Shown here one piece after another: positions 9,231-18,411 of a DNA stretch of 64,000 bases. A program made the translations under genes and the position numbers. How positions within the stretch are numbered: position 1 is the stretch's first letter; each line of letters opens with the position of its first letter. The notes beneath the pieces were generated by a model, which did no database searches, was not told the origin of the DNA, and saw nothing but the letters and a program-made list of their open reading frames with translations. The stretch comes from Gaiellasilicea sp963850995 (GTDB lineage Bacteria; Actinomycetota; Thermoleophilia; Gaiellales; Gaiellaceae). The stretch lies in NCBI GenBank assembly GCA_963850995.1, contig CAWKNQ010000015.1, forward strand, positions 13,805-77,804, in the 5' to 3' direction.

Positions 9231-10034
9231 GTGGAGGGCTTCCTCGAGCGGTCAGTCGGTCGAACCTGGTACCGGGTGACCGGCGAGGATGGTCGGACGC
9301 CGATCGTGTGCCTCCACGGCGGACCGGGCTCGACACACAACTACTTCCGACCGCTCGAGCGGCTCGCGGACGAGCGGCCCGTCGTGTTCTACGACCAGCT
9401 CGGCTGCGGGCGCTCCGATCGGCCGGACGTCGAGTGGACACTCGCACTCTTCGCCGACGAGCTCCAGCAGCTGCGCGAGCACCTCGGGCTCGACGAGATC
9501 CACCTCCTCGGGACCTCGTGGGGAGGGATGCTCGCGCTCGAGCATGCGCTCGCGCAGCCTCGGTCGGTCCGCAGCCTCGTCCTCAGCTCGACACTCGCGA
9601 GCGCGGACGAGTGGGTCGTCGAGGCGAAGCGGCTCCGCGATGCCATCGAGGGCGACGACGACGAGGTGCTCGAGGAGTTCGAGCGCCGCCACTTCTTCCG
9701 CGGCGAGGACGCGCCGCTCGAGCTCGTCCGGATGCGCGAGGAGAAGAGCCGCGCGGTGTACGAGGCGATGTGGGGGCGGAACGAGTGGACGATGACGGGC
9801 GCGCTCGCGGGCTGGGACGTCCGCCCGCGCCTCGCGGAGCTGAGGATGCCGACGTTGATTCTCCGCGGCGCCCACGACCTCTCGACCCCGGCGATCTCGA
9901 AGACGCTCATCGACGGCATCCCGCACGCCCGCGAGGTCGTCTTCGCCGAGAGCTCGCACACGCCGGTCCTGGAAGAGACCGAGCGCTACCTCGGCGTCGT
10001 CCGCGACTTCCTCTACGCCGTCGAAGCTCGCTAG
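9231..10034 (+). CDS. Proline iminopeptidase-like alpha/beta hydrolase
   Basis: A 267-residue hydrolase with the family landmarks: the HGGPG oxyanion motif near residue 28, FYDQLGCGRSDRP, nucleophile elbow GTSWGG, acid GAHDLSTP, and catalytic His in SSHTPVLEE. The short helical cap fits S33 proline iminopeptidases and related amidases. It is cytoplasmic. It lies 10 bases after the FAD oxidoreductase and is probably in the same transcript. The family is confident; the exact substrate is not. Confidence 0.85.
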   Translation: MEGFLERSVGRTWYRVTGEDGRTPIVCLHGGPGSTHNYFRPLERLADERPVVFYDQLGCGRSDRPDVEWTLALFADELQQLREHLGLDEIHLLGTSWGGMLALEHALAQPRSVRSLVLSSTLASADEWVVEAKRLRDAIEGDDDEVLEEFERRHFFRGEDAPLELVRMREEKSRAVYEAMWGRNEWTMTGALAGWDVRPRLAELRMPTLILRGAHDLSTPAISKTLIDGIPHAREVVFAESSHTPVLEETERYLGVVRDFLYAVEAR

Positions 10035-10396
10035 GACTCGAGTCTGTCCTGGCCGGCCGCTGGAGCAGTCGCGGCCTCAGCCGCCTCACCGAATTTCTCG
10101 ACTACCCAGAACCGCTCAGTCTGCAGCACGACACTCTCCGCGTCGAGGAACACGTGCGCGTCGCCTGGAGAGACCGCGAAGCGCACAGGGCTCGCGCGAA
10201 CGTCCGCGTACTCGGCGAGCGTCATCGGGATCTGCACCACGCACTCGCTGTTCGCGCACTCACATAGCCACTCGGGTACGGGCAATCTCGCCTCGTCCAG
10301 CCGCTCGTTCAGCACTCGCATCCGTTCGTTGATCGCACGAAAGAGCGCCTGATGGCGACCCGTGCGCCACGGCCGGTCACCGATCGGCTCAACCAC
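10031..10396 (-). CDS. Small conserved protein with CECA..C cluster
   Basis: About 121 residues from GTG 10396, chosen because a GGAGG site lies 8 bases upstream; an ATG at 10447 would add 17 residues. Features are a helical start (FRAINERMRVLNERL), the cysteine cluster LCECANSECV, then TLAEYADVRASPVRFAVSPG and WVVEKFGEA. I know this pattern from hypothetical proteins common in actinobacteria; the cysteines suggest metal binding. The 3' end overlaps the convergent hydrolase gene by four bases. Confidence 0.65.
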   Translation of the reverse strand: MVEPIGDRPWRTGRHQALFRAINERMRVLNERLDEARLPVPEWLCECANSECVVQIPMTLAEYADVRASPVRFAVSPGDAHVFLDAESVVLQTERFWVVEKFGEAAEAATAPAAGQDRLES

Positions 10397-10542
10397 CGCA
10401 ACCACCCTCCACGGCCTAGCCTTCTGGCTACGCGGCCTCCCGGGCACACCGAAACGGTGTTGACACGAAGGGGAGTACTAGAGCGGTCGCGCCTGAACAC
10501 ACATGGTATCGCCGTTGCGGCGCGCTGATGGTGCCCAGATGT

Positions 10543-11058
10543 TTAGCCGCCGCGCGCCATCTGATCGATACACACCGCGGCGGCGACAATCAGCGCGTCG
10601 TCCTGCCCGGGCGCGACCTCGATTCCGTACGTGTCGCGGACCCGGAACCAGCGTTTCGAGACCTCGGCCACCTTCTCGCCGTCGCGCTCGATCTTGAACT
10701 CGTGGTCGACGATGTTGCCCTTGGCTTCGAGGTCCTTGTCGCCCTCGACTTCGATCGAGTAGCGGTCGCGAAGGGGAGTGACGAGCGCCTTCTTGATCTT
10801 CGCAACCGTCTTGCCTCCGCGCTCGACCTCCATCGTGTCGCGTACGCGGAGCTTCTTCTCCTGGATTGTGTACAGCTCTTCTCCCGCCGGGCTCTCGAGA
10901 ACCAGTGTGTCGCGGACTCGCAGCGCCTTGCCATTCACCTTGAACGCTCGCTCGCCGCCTCCGGTCTCAACCCAGAAGTCGTCGCCGATCGCGAACATCT
11001 TCTCGCGCATCTGGTACTGCGTTCCTCCGGAGCTCCCTCGATTACGGCGCAGTGGCAT
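10543..11058 (-). CDS. LURP-one-related protein (tubby-like barrel)
   Basis: A 171-residue protein with repeating beta-strand units: MREKMFAIGDDFWVE, NGKALRVRDTLVLE, EELYTIQEKKLRVRDTMEVE, then GEKVAEVSKRWFRVRDTYGI. This is the LURP-one/tubby C-terminal-like barrel. Bacterial members are of unknown function and may bind membrane lipids. There is no signal peptide. A GGAAGGAG site lies 7 bases before the ATG. It stands alone on the minus strand. Confidence 0.82.
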   Translation of the reverse strand: MPLRRNRGSSGGTQYQMREKMFAIGDDFWVETGGGERAFKVNGKALRVRDTLVLESPAGEELYTIQEKKLRVRDTMEVERGGKTVAKIKKALVTPLRDRYSIEVEGDKDLEAKGNIVDHEFKIERDGEKVAEVSKRWFRVRDTYGIEVAPGQDDALIVAAAVCIDQMARGG

Positions 11059-11253
11059 CGCGCTTCTCCTTCCTCATGGCGGGGTGTCCGGGCCAAGGCT
11101 AGAGGCGTCGACGGCCCGGCGGACGAGGTTGACGCTGAATCACGCGGCTTCGAGCAGACATCGAAGCGCCGTCGTCGGAAGCACGCTGAGATCGACAAGC
11201 GGTCTCCGGGGTGCGATTAGTAAGAAGCCACAACCCCGCCGGCAGATAATCCC

Positions 11254-11493
11254 GTGATGGAGATCGTTCTCGCGCTCGCCGCGACCGCGGCGATCGGCTG
11301 GTGGCTCGGCCGGCGTCGGCGGCGTCGCCGCGAACCGGTCGAGGAGCTCGGCGGCTTCCTCGCCGGCGGCGTGCCGGTAGCGCTTTCGCAGCGCGACGAG
11401 GAGCTCGACCTCGAGGAGGGCGCGCTCGATCCTGGCGAGGCCGAGGGCGACCCCTTCTACTGGGACGAGGGCGCCGACGACGAGGTCGATTGA
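11254..11493 (+). CDS. Small single-pass membrane protein with acidic tail
   Basis: 79 residues: one helix (IVLALAATAAIGWWLG), an Arg patch (RRRRRRREP) that would sit in the cytoplasm, and a strongly acidic C-terminus. GTG 11254 and ATG 11257 are equally possible starts. No family is recognised. Confidence 0.5.
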   Translation: MMEIVLALAATAAIGWWLGRRRRRRREPVEELGGFLAGGVPVALSQRDEELDLEEGALDPGEAEGDPFYWDEGADDEVD

Positions 11494-11518
11494 GCCGACG
11501 CGACGCGCACTCGTCGGC

Positions 11519-11644
11519 TCATGTGCCGAGGAAGATCAGCAGCAGCACTCCGAAGAAGATCACGGCCATCCAGAACACCACGCGCACCGCCAGCCAGAGC
11601 ACCGCAAAGATCAGCCCGAGCACAGCCACGACGAAGCCGAGCAC
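11519..11644 (-). CDS. Putative 41-residue hydrophobic peptide
   Basis: A minus-strand ORF starting at GTG 11644, the first start after an in-frame TAA. The product is two hydrophobic stretches joined by one Arg (VLGFVVAVLGLIFAVLWLAV, then VVFWMAVIFFGVLLLIFLG). Composition and length fit small membrane proteins. No clear ribosome-binding site is seen, so expression is uncertain. Confidence 0.4.
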   Translation of the reverse strand: MLGFVVAVLGLIFAVLWLAVRVVFWMAVIFFGVLLLIFLGT

Positions 11645-11737
11645 GTCGTGAGCTTATCCATCGCCTGTGGCGGTGTTTGCAGCTCCTAGTCCTTCGTATC
11701 ACTAGGCAACCGCCGAGAGACCGCTTACGGTCAGCCG

Positions 11738-12406
11738 GTGCTGCGGCTGGTCCTGGGGTCTGTGATGCTCCTTGCTCTCGTCTTGGGCGTGACCGCCCAT
11801 GCGCGGCCGTCGGCAGGTGCTCCCCCGTGCCCGCCGGCGTCGGCGGAGGTCACGAAGGGCGCGGCCGGCATCGTCGAGTACTCGCCCGGCCACGAGGACG
11901 GCGCGCCGCTGCACGGCACTTCGCTGACCTTTCCGCAGCGCTTCTACCGGCTGAATGCCGCCGTCGAGCTCCGCTTCCGGGGGAACACGATCTGGGCGTC
12001 CAAGGGATCGATCCTCAAGCTCAACTGCTACCGGACCTCCCGCACCGGCCGACCGCTGCCCGCCGTGAACCTCCTGCGCGGGTCGCTGAAGGTCAAGTCC
12101 CCGGGAGACCATCCGGCCGGCGTCATGACCGAGGAGGGGCTCTTCGACCCCCGCCTGCCCGGCGAGCTGGTCTACACGATGACACGCGTCCTCACGAAGC
12201 CCGGTGAGGTGACGATGCCACAGCTCATCAGCTGGTTCGCGTCCTTCCCCGACCAGCCGAAGGGCACGACCACGGTGGCTTCCGCCAAGACGGTCGGCGT
12301 GACGCCTTACGTCGGCGAGAAACCCGGCACCTGTCGCTATGTCCACGGCGCCCGGCTGACGACGACGAAGCACTACGGCGTCGGCTCGGCGACCTACCGA
12401 CCGTAG
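11738..12406 (+). CDS. Secreted protein of unknown function
   Basis: 222 residues with a clear signal peptide (LVLGSVMLLALVLGVTAHA, cleavage near residue 22). Two well-spaced cysteines follow in the mature part (LNCYR, GTCRY), perhaps a disulfide. The sequence is rich in strands and glycine/proline turns. No catalytic motif or family is recognised. Confidence 0.6.
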   Translation: MLRLVLGSVMLLALVLGVTAHARPSAGAPPCPPASAEVTKGAAGIVEYSPGHEDGAPLHGTSLTFPQRFYRLNAAVELRFRGNTIWASKGSILKLNCYRTSRTGRPLPAVNLLRGSLKVKSPGDHPAGVMTEEGLFDPRLPGELVYTMTRVLTKPGEVTMPQLISWFASFPDQPKGTTTVASAKTVGVTPYVGEKPGTCRYVHGARLTTTKHYGVGSATYRP

Positions 12407-12413
12407 CTCGCGA

Positions 12414-12719
12414 CTAGCCGAGCAGCAGAAGAACAGCCACGACGTGGCCGGCGAGGCACGCGCCGTAGACGCCGAGCGCGAGCAGAGCGGCCCGGCCGTG
12501 TCGGCGGATCGCGGTGAAGGCGACTACCACGGCCAGGCCCGCGACGAGCGCACCGATCCCGTTCAACGCGATCAGCACGACGTCCAGGATCGGCTGCTCG
12601 AACAGAAGCGCGTAGACGATGCTCAGGGCGGAGAGCAGGCCGAGCCGGACGCCGTCCTTCCGGAGCTTCGCCGGGCCGAGCGTGTCGCTGATCTGGCCGG
12701 ACGGGACGAGCGGCGCCAT
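12414..12719 (-). CDS. Small membrane protein
   Basis: 101 residues with three hydrophobic helices (LGLLSALSIVYALLF, LIALNGIGALVAGLAVVVAF, ALLALGVYGACLAGHVVAVLL). It is convergent with the preceding secreted protein, eight bases apart. No family is recognised. Confidence 0.6.
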   Translation of the reverse strand: MAPLVPSGQISDTLGPAKLRKDGVRLGLLSALSIVYALLFEQPILDVVLIALNGIGALVAGLAVVVAFTAIRRHGRAALLALGVYGACLAGHVVAVLLLLG

Positions 12720-12816
12720 GCCGCAACCCTAAGCGACGTCCAGCCGCCCGGCGGCGAGGTGGATCCCCCAGACGGGTCATGGATGCCCGCGACGGGGCGA
12801 CTACGGTCCGCAGCCG

Positions 12817-13149
12817 ATGCGGAAGCTACTCCTGATCATGGTGAACGTCGTCGCTCTGGCCGTTCTGGCCGCCGAGGCGTATGACGCTGCCGCTGCCACG
12901 AACTTCAAGACGAAGAACGCGGCGTACCAGTCGGCCCGCGCCTGCCTGATGCAGCACGGGGCAACGCAGGTCGGGCGGCGCGGTGACGGCGGCGGCTTCG
13001 TCTTCTTCAACGGGCTGCGCATGGACTGGACGTACAAGACCACCAACGGGCTCGTGAGCGGCGTCACCTACGTCGCGTCTCCGGCCACGGGCTTCCGAGC
13101 CCTAGCGCAGCGCAAGCTGTTCGTCGCCTGCGTCACCAAGGGCATCTGA
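12817..13149 (+). CDS. Small exported protein of unknown function
   Basis: 110 residues. The N-terminus (RKLLLIMVNVVALAVLAAEA) is a signal peptide or anchor. The mature part has two cysteines (SARACLMQHG and LFVACVTKG) and a short aromatic strand region. No family is recognised. Confidence 0.55.
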   Translation: MRKLLLIMVNVVALAVLAAEAYDAAAATNFKTKNAAYQSARACLMQHGATQVGRRGDGGGFVFFNGLRMDWTYKTTNGLVSGVTYVASPATGFRALAQRKLFVACVTKGI

Positions 13150-13204
13150 GTCCTCGCCGCGCTGCGCAAAAACGAGCATCGGCGCGACGGATAACAGCGG
13201 GCGT

Positions 13205-13408
13205 TTAGTCCGGGAGCGCGATCACATCGCCGCGAGGTCGCGCGACCAGATCGCGGTTGCTCTGCAGGAGCTCGCGAGCGTCTGGGACTTCGATCTGCTT
13301 GCTCGCGGCGCGGCGATTCGAGCTCTCGACCGAGCGGGCGAGCCGCACGAGGGGCTCTGCGAGGCCGAGGCGGGACATGAGCGTGAAACGAATCATCCCC
13401 GGAAGCAT
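13205..13408 (-). CDS. Small hypothetical protein
   Basis: 67 residues on the minus strand. GAGGGAAG lies 4 bases before the ATG, which supports translation. The N-terminal half is hydrophobic/basic and the C-terminal half charged, ending in RGDVIALPD. Nothing is recognised. Confidence 0.42.
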   Translation of the reverse strand: MLPGMIRFTLMSRLGLAEPLVRLARSVESSNRRAASKQIEVPDARELLQSNRDLVARPRGDVIALPD

Positions 13409-13458
13409 CGACTTCCCTCACCTCGCCCGCTAGGACCCAACTGGGTCTATTCGTGGAA

Positions 13459-14553
13459 TCACGGCCTGAAGGCCAGGAACAGGAAGGCGGCGAAGAGCAC
13501 GAGGTGCACGCCCCCTTCCTGCACGGTCGCACGGCCGGGGAGGACGGTGAGCGCACCGACGACCGCCGTGAGGGCAAGGAGGACGATCTGGGTGCCGCCG
13601 AGGCCGAGCACCAGCGGCCCCTCCAGCCAGATCGTGGCGACCGCGATCACCGGGATGGTGAGGCCGATGCTGGCCATCGCCGAGCCGAGGGCGAGGTTGA
13701 AGCTCGTCTGCACGTGTCCGCGGCGGGCGTTGCGAACCGCCGCGAGGGTCTCCGGGAGCAGGACGAGCAGAGCGATCACCACTCCGACCGCGGACAGCGG
13801 AGCGTCGACGGCCTCGACCGCATCCTCGATTGCCGGCGACTCCACCTTCGCCAGCCCCACGACCGCGACCAGAGTCACGGTCAGAAGGCCCAGGCTCGCC
13901 AGCGCCTCGCGGTCGGACGGCGGCGCGGCGTGCTCGTCGCTGCCGGCCGTGTCCCCGGTGCTCGGCGGGAGGAAATAGTCGCGGTGGCGCACCGTCTGGA
14001 CGAGCACGAAGAGGCCGTAGAGCGCCAGGGAAGCCACAGCCGCAAACGCGAGCTGGGCGGGGGAGAAGTCGGGGCCCGGCGTGCTCGTCGTGAACCTGGG
14101 CAGCACGAGGGTCAACGTCGTGAGTGTCAAGACGGTCGCGAGTGCCGTCGCCGTGCCCTCGGCGTTGAACGACGCGACGCGCCGACGGAGCGCACCCACC
14201 AGCACGCAGAGGCCGAGGATGCCGTTGACCGTGATCATCACCGCCGCAAAGACCGTGTCGCGCGCGAGGGCCGACGTCTCCGGGCCGCCGGAAACCATCA
14301 GGGTCACGATCAGCGCCACTTCGATGACGGTCACGGCGACGGCGAGGATGAGCGCGCCGAACGGCTCGCCGACGCGGTGCGCGACCACCTCGGCGTGGTG
14401 CACCGCCGCAAGGACTGCGCCCGCCAAGAGCACGGCCAACAGCGCCAAGACGAGGTGCGCCGGCTTGCTCCCCCACGTGACGGCGAGGGCGACCAGGGCA
14501 AGCGCGGGCATGAAGACCTGCCAGTGCAGCAGCATCCGCAACCTGTTCTCCAT
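13459..14553 (-). CDS. chaA: Ca2+/H+ antiporter, CaCA family
   Basis: 364 residues, about eleven transmembrane helices in two homologous halves. The acidic alpha-repeat motifs characteristic of cation/Ca2+ exchangers are clear: GEPFGALILAVAVTVIEVAL in the first half and SFNLALGSAMASIGLTIPV in the second. A His/acid-rich cytoplasmic loop separates them. It exchanges Ca2+ (or Na+/K+) for protons at the inner membrane. ATG 14553 (MENRLRMLLHW) fits the family start; an upstream TTG at 14592 would add an Arg-rich leader. The symbol is by family resemblance. Confidence 0.83.
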   Translation of the reverse strand: MENRLRMLLHWQVFMPALALVALAVTWGSKPAHLVLALLAVLLAGAVLAAVHHAEVVAHRVGEPFGALILAVAVTVIEVALIVTLMVSGGPETSALARDTVFAAVMITVNGILGLCVLVGALRRRVASFNAEGTATALATVLTLTTLTLVLPRFTTSTPGPDFSPAQLAFAAVASLALYGLFVLVQTVRHRDYFLPPSTGDTAGSDEHAAPPSDREALASLGLLTVTLVAVVGLAKVESPAIEDAVEAVDAPLSAVGVVIALLVLLPETLAAVRNARRGHVQTSFNLALGSAMASIGLTIPVIAVATIWLEGPLVLGLGGTQIVLLALTAVVGALTVLPGRATVQEGGVHLVLFAAFLFLAFRP

Positions 14554-14705
14554 CCCCGAGAGCCTGCACGCTGCCGAGCGAAGAGGGCGCAATAACTGAA
14601 GCCGCCGCCCGGCGGCCTAGCGAAGCCGCGAGCTCTCGGCTCCTGGAGGCTCGTGGTCGCGTCGACTCCGAGCCGCGAGGCGCAACAACGGCCTCCCTCA
14701 ACCGG

Positions 14706-15194
14706 GTGATTGAAGTCAAGCGCAGCACGACTAAGACGAGAGCGTGCCGCGCTCACCTGATCACCCTCGCTGCGCTTGCGCTTCTCTGCGCCGCGTCCGC
14801 TCCGGCTGCCCCTCTCGATCACTCGATGGTGATCAGGCTCAAGTCTGTGACTCTCTCGGTATCCGTCAAGGAAAAGCCTCCGAAAGGCGTGAGCAAGGGC
14901 GACGTCTACCGCGCACGAACACGCTTGCTCAACATCGTCCCTCAGTTCGGCAAGGGCGCCGGTGTGGCAGTCGGCAGCGACTATTCGATCCTCACCGTCA
15001 CGAGTTCGACCACCGCAGTCGTGAGTGGCGTGGCCTCCCTTCCCGGCGGAACCCTGAAGCTCAAAGGTGCGGGCCGTCTTGGATCTCACCACCCGATTCC
15101 GGTCGTCGGCGGCACGGGCAGATTCTCGGGTGCGCGCGGCACGTTGGTCAGCCGCAGTGGCCAGCTCAACACATTCAGGCTCACGCTTCCCTAA
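14706..15194 (+). CDS. Secreted AOC/dirigent-barrel-like protein
   Basis: 162 residues from a GTG start, with a signal peptide (LITLAALALLCAASAPA). The mature part is a predicted small beta barrel ending in PVVGGTGRFSGARGTL, the hallmark turn of the allene-oxide-cyclase/dirigent-like barrel proteins common in actinobacteria. Secretion is well supported; function is unknown. Confidence 0.65.
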   Translation: MIEVKRSTTKTRACRAHLITLAALALLCAASAPAAPLDHSMVIRLKSVTLSVSVKEKPPKGVSKGDVYRARTRLLNIVPQFGKGAGVAVGSDYSILTVTSSTTAVVSGVASLPGGTLKLKGAGRLGSHHPIPVVGGTGRFSGARGTLVSRSGQLNTFRLTLP

Positions 15195-15319
15195 CTCCGA
15201 ACTGGACGCGGCCTCAGCTGCGTGCAGCCGAGGGCTGGCCCTAGCGACTCTGCACGCGCTCGGTCAAGCTGCTGAGGGCTGGTGCGACGCCGACAGGCGG
15301 CGCCTTCAGGGATCTGCGC

Positions 15320-15351
15320 GACACCTGATCCGCTTCCGCGGATCAGGTGTC
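15320..15351. repeat. Perfect 14-bp inverted repeat
   Basis: GACACCTGATCCGC, loop TTCC, then its exact complement. It sits between the secreted-protein gene and the 3' end of tRNA-Tyr and may terminate one or both, although no T-tract follows. Its core recurs at 54.63 kb. Confidence 0.7.
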
Positions 15352-15370
15352 ATGCGACGGCTAAAAACAG

Positions 15371-15452
15371 TGCAGGGGGAAGGATTCGAACCTTCGTAGG
15401 CTGAGCCGGCGGGTTTACAGCCCGCTCCCTTTGGCCGCTCGGGCACCCCTGC
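15371..15452 (-). tRNA. tRNA-Tyr(GTA)
   Basis: 82 bases with the long variable arm typical of class II: acceptor GCAGGGG, anticodon stem GCGGG/CCCGC with loop CTGTAAA (anticodon GTA), T-arm AAGGTTCGAATCCTT. CCA is not encoded. Confidence 0.95.
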
Positions 15453-15480
15453 GAGGCAAGCGCATTGTAGCCTCAGGCTC

Positions 15481-16582
15481 GTGGAGCGGTTCGACGCGAT
15501 CGTCGTCGGGGCCGGGCCGGCCGGGTCGGCGACCGCGCTCCGGCTCGCCCGCGGCGGGGCGCGCGTCCTGCTCGCCGACAAGAAGCGCTTCCCGCGCGAC
15601 AAGGCCTGCGGCGGCGGGCTCACCGGCCGCGCCGTGCGCGAGCTCCCGTGCGACGTCGCGCCCGTCGTCGAGGACGTCGTCCACCGCTTCGAGCTGCGGG
15701 TCGGTTACCGGAAGCGCTTCGAGCGCCGCAGCGACGCGCCGCTCGTCCTGATGACGAGGCGGCGGCGCCTCGACGCCTTCCTTGCCGAGCAGGCCGCGGC
15801 GGCCGGGGCTGACTTTCGCGACGGAGTCACGGCCGGAGGTTTAACTGTGGGACCGGACGGAGCCGAGGTGACGATCGGCGGCTCGCGCGCGGCCGCGCCG
15901 GTGCTCGTCGGCGCCGACGGCGCGAACGGCGTCGTCGCGCGCACGCTCGGCCTCGGCGGCGGGATCGAGTACGGCATCGCCCTCGAGGGGAACGGTCCGC
16001 TCGCGGCAGGGCAGCGCGGGCTCGCGACGGTCGAGGTCGGCGTCGTTCCCGGCGGCTACGGCTGGGTCTTCCCGAAGTCCGACCACGCGAACTACGGCGT
16101 CGGCGGCTGGTCGAGCGAGGGCCCGCGCATGCGCGAGCACCTGCGCCGGCTCTGTGCCGCGCACGGGGTCGACTCGGCGAAGCTCACCGACCTGCGCGGC
16201 ACCCGGCTGCCGATGCGGCGAAGCGGGCCGGCGTCGGCGGGGCCGGTGCTGCTCGTCGGCGACGCGGCCGGCCTCGTCGACCCGCTCACCGGCGACGGCA
16301 TCTTCGAGGCGCTCGTGTCCGCGCGGCTCGCGAGCGAGGCGATCCTCGCGGGCGAGCACCACCGACTACGAGGAGCGGCTCGCGGCCGCCGTCGAACGTC
16401 GCACCGCCTCCAGCTGGAAGGCGAAGCGCGTGCTCGACCGCCACCCGCGCCTCACCTTCGAGGTCGCGCGCCTGCCCTTCGTCTGGGGAGCCGTCTCGGG
16501 CGTGCTCGCCGGCGAGATCGAGAGCTCGCGCGACGTCCACGGCCTCGCGCGGCCGCCGCTCCGCCTGCTCGCGCGCCTCTAG
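15481..16582 (+). CDS. Geranylgeranyl-reductase-family flavoprotein (one frameshift)
   Basis: About 366 residues after skipping one extra C near 16360. It has an N-terminal FAD dinucleotide-binding motif (VVGAGPAGSATALRLARGG), the CGGGLTGRA segment typical of geranylgeranyl reductase/CrtI-like monooxygenases, and the second FAD motif LLVGDAAGLVDPLTGDGI. After the break the C-terminal helices resume (DYEERLAAAVERR). Family members reduce isoprenoid chains of quinones or lipids. It ends 69 bases before the pilus locus and is probably separate from it. Confidence 0.8.
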
Positions 16583-16602
16583 CCCAGCGGGTGGCGCGAG
16601 CT

Positions 16603-16643
16603 ACCCCTTTCGGGGGTACCGACCGCCCTTGCGAGTGACGATC
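16603..16643 (+). promoter_or_regulatory. Pilus-type promoter motif upstream of the PilX-like gene
   Basis: TACCCCTTTCGGGGGTA (a small palindrome) is followed after 18 bases by GACGATC, 9 bases before the ATG. The same layout occurs upstream of 23059 and of pilA. The second box resembles the GCCGATA -10 box of motility (sigma-28-type) promoters. Inference from three sites. Confidence 0.45.
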
Positions 16644-16651
16644 CTGCACCC

Positions 16652-18360
16652 ATGCGGCTGAGAAGGATTTCGGCGCGCCTCCTTGGCGCGCGCACACGTT
16701 TGGGCGACGAGTCCGGGATGGCGCTCGTGATGGCGCTCGGGATCATGCTCGTCCTGGTGATCGCGCTCACGACCGTGATCACCTTCACCGCCGCCGGCGC
16801 GCGCGACTCGCATCGCGTCAACGCCGGCCAGAAGGCGACCGCGCTCGCCGAGGCCGGCGTCAACAACGCGCTCGCCGTGCTGCACGCAGAACTATCCGCG
16901 GCGTCGTCGTCTACCCGGGCGATCCGAACCTGCTGCCGTCGCGGACGACCGACGTATCCCGAGCGGCACCGTCGACCTGGTCCGGCGTGCTCGAGGCCGC
17001 GCCGCCGGCCACGGTCTCGTGGGAGGACCAGTGGCGGATCACCGCCGTCGGCACGGTTCCGAACCCGACCGGGCCCGGCGCTGCGCCGGTCACGCGGACG
17101 ACGACGGCGATCGTCCCGATCGTGATTCCGCCGACCGTCTCGGTCGACCCGGCACGAGCTCGCTGAACTGGATCTACGCCTTCAACGACGTCACGTTCGA
17201 GCAGTCGGTCACCGTCGCGCTCGCCGGTGTACGCGAACCGGGATCTCCACCTCGAGCACACGGCGACGATCGGCGAGACGATCCCGCGAGCGCACGTCAG
17301 CCGGTCGCGCCAGAACAAGGTCGCCGTCGGGCGCGACCTCTGCGCTCGACAACCCGCAGAACACAGATCGGCCACGTGCTCGAGACCGCGACCCGGCGAA
17401 CAGCTCGACGAGCGTCTACGTCCAGGGCAACTGCTCGAGCAAGAACACGACCGCGCCAGCACCTCCCGTGCGCCTGGGGCAGCGGTCGACGACGTCTGCG
17501 GCGACCGCGACACGGCAACGGTCGATCCCGCCCGGCTTCATCACGCATCCCGAAGCTGACCTGCTGCGCGCCTTACCGCGGCTCGCATCTGCCGCCCGAG
17601 CCGGTCACGAGTCCGCCGACGCCGAGCGTGATGGGCTTCTGGTACCGGAACGCCTCGACTCGGGCCGAACTCGCTCTGCGCGACGTCGAGCGGCACGCCG
17701 CCCAGGTTCGACAATCCGACCGGCGCCGACGGCCCGACAACTCGATCAACCAGAGCGCGACCGCCGCGCGACCGCCGTTCGACCTCACCGGCGCGCCGTA
17801 CAGCTGCAAGACGGGTCAGGGCGAGCTGTCGTAGAACGCGCACGACGAAGAAGCTGACGATCAACGGCACGATCTTCATCGACGGCAGCGCGACGAGCAC
17901 GGCCAACGACGCGACCTACGTCGGCCGGGGCGCGCTCATCCTCTCCGGCACGTTCGCGATGGACAACCACGACAAGCTCTGCGTGAAGCTGACCGAGCGG
18001 CGGCGACTGCGACACGACCGCGCCCTGGGATCCGAACGTGAGCGGCATGTTCATCTTCGCCGCCGGCGACTTCGCGACCGAGCTCGTCGAACCAGGCCGG
18101 CGACCGCGCGGCAACGGGATCGAGATCAAGAAGGGCGCAGTTCCAGGGCGGCCTCTTCGCCGGCAAGAACATCGACGCGACCGTCACCGGCACCGTCGTC
18201 CAGGGGCCGATGATCAGCGCCTACGGGAACGTCTCCGCCGGCCAGGGCGGCGAGCTCAGCTTCCCGGCGATCTCGTTCCCGACCTCCGGCGTCGACCGGG
18301 TTCACCGGCCCGCTGCCCATGCCCAAGCTGCTCGCGCCGCGCGAGTTCGGCGGCGGCTGA
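16652..18360 (+). CDS. PilX-like pilus assembly protein (multiple frameshifts)
   Basis: The first 80 codons are intact: a short basic leader, then ESGMALVMALGIMLVLVIAL, a PilX-type N-terminus, and a helix ending NNALAVL. After about 16888 coding potential moves between all three frames roughly every 50-250 bases. Recognisable fragments follow in order (SWEDQWRITAVGTVPN, NWIYAFNDVTFEQSV, KKLTINGTIFIDGSA, GNGIEIKKGA, ISAYGNVSAGQGGELSFPA) to a stop at 18358. Strong codon bias persists in the successive pieces, so one gene of about 565 codons is likely, damaged by many indels. Extra bases are clear at 16889 and near 16905. It opens the pilus locus. Confidence 0.6.
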
Positions 18361-18411
18361 GATGCACCTCGACTCCCTCAAGCCGGCGAGCCGCCTGCCG
18401 AAAGGAACCGC

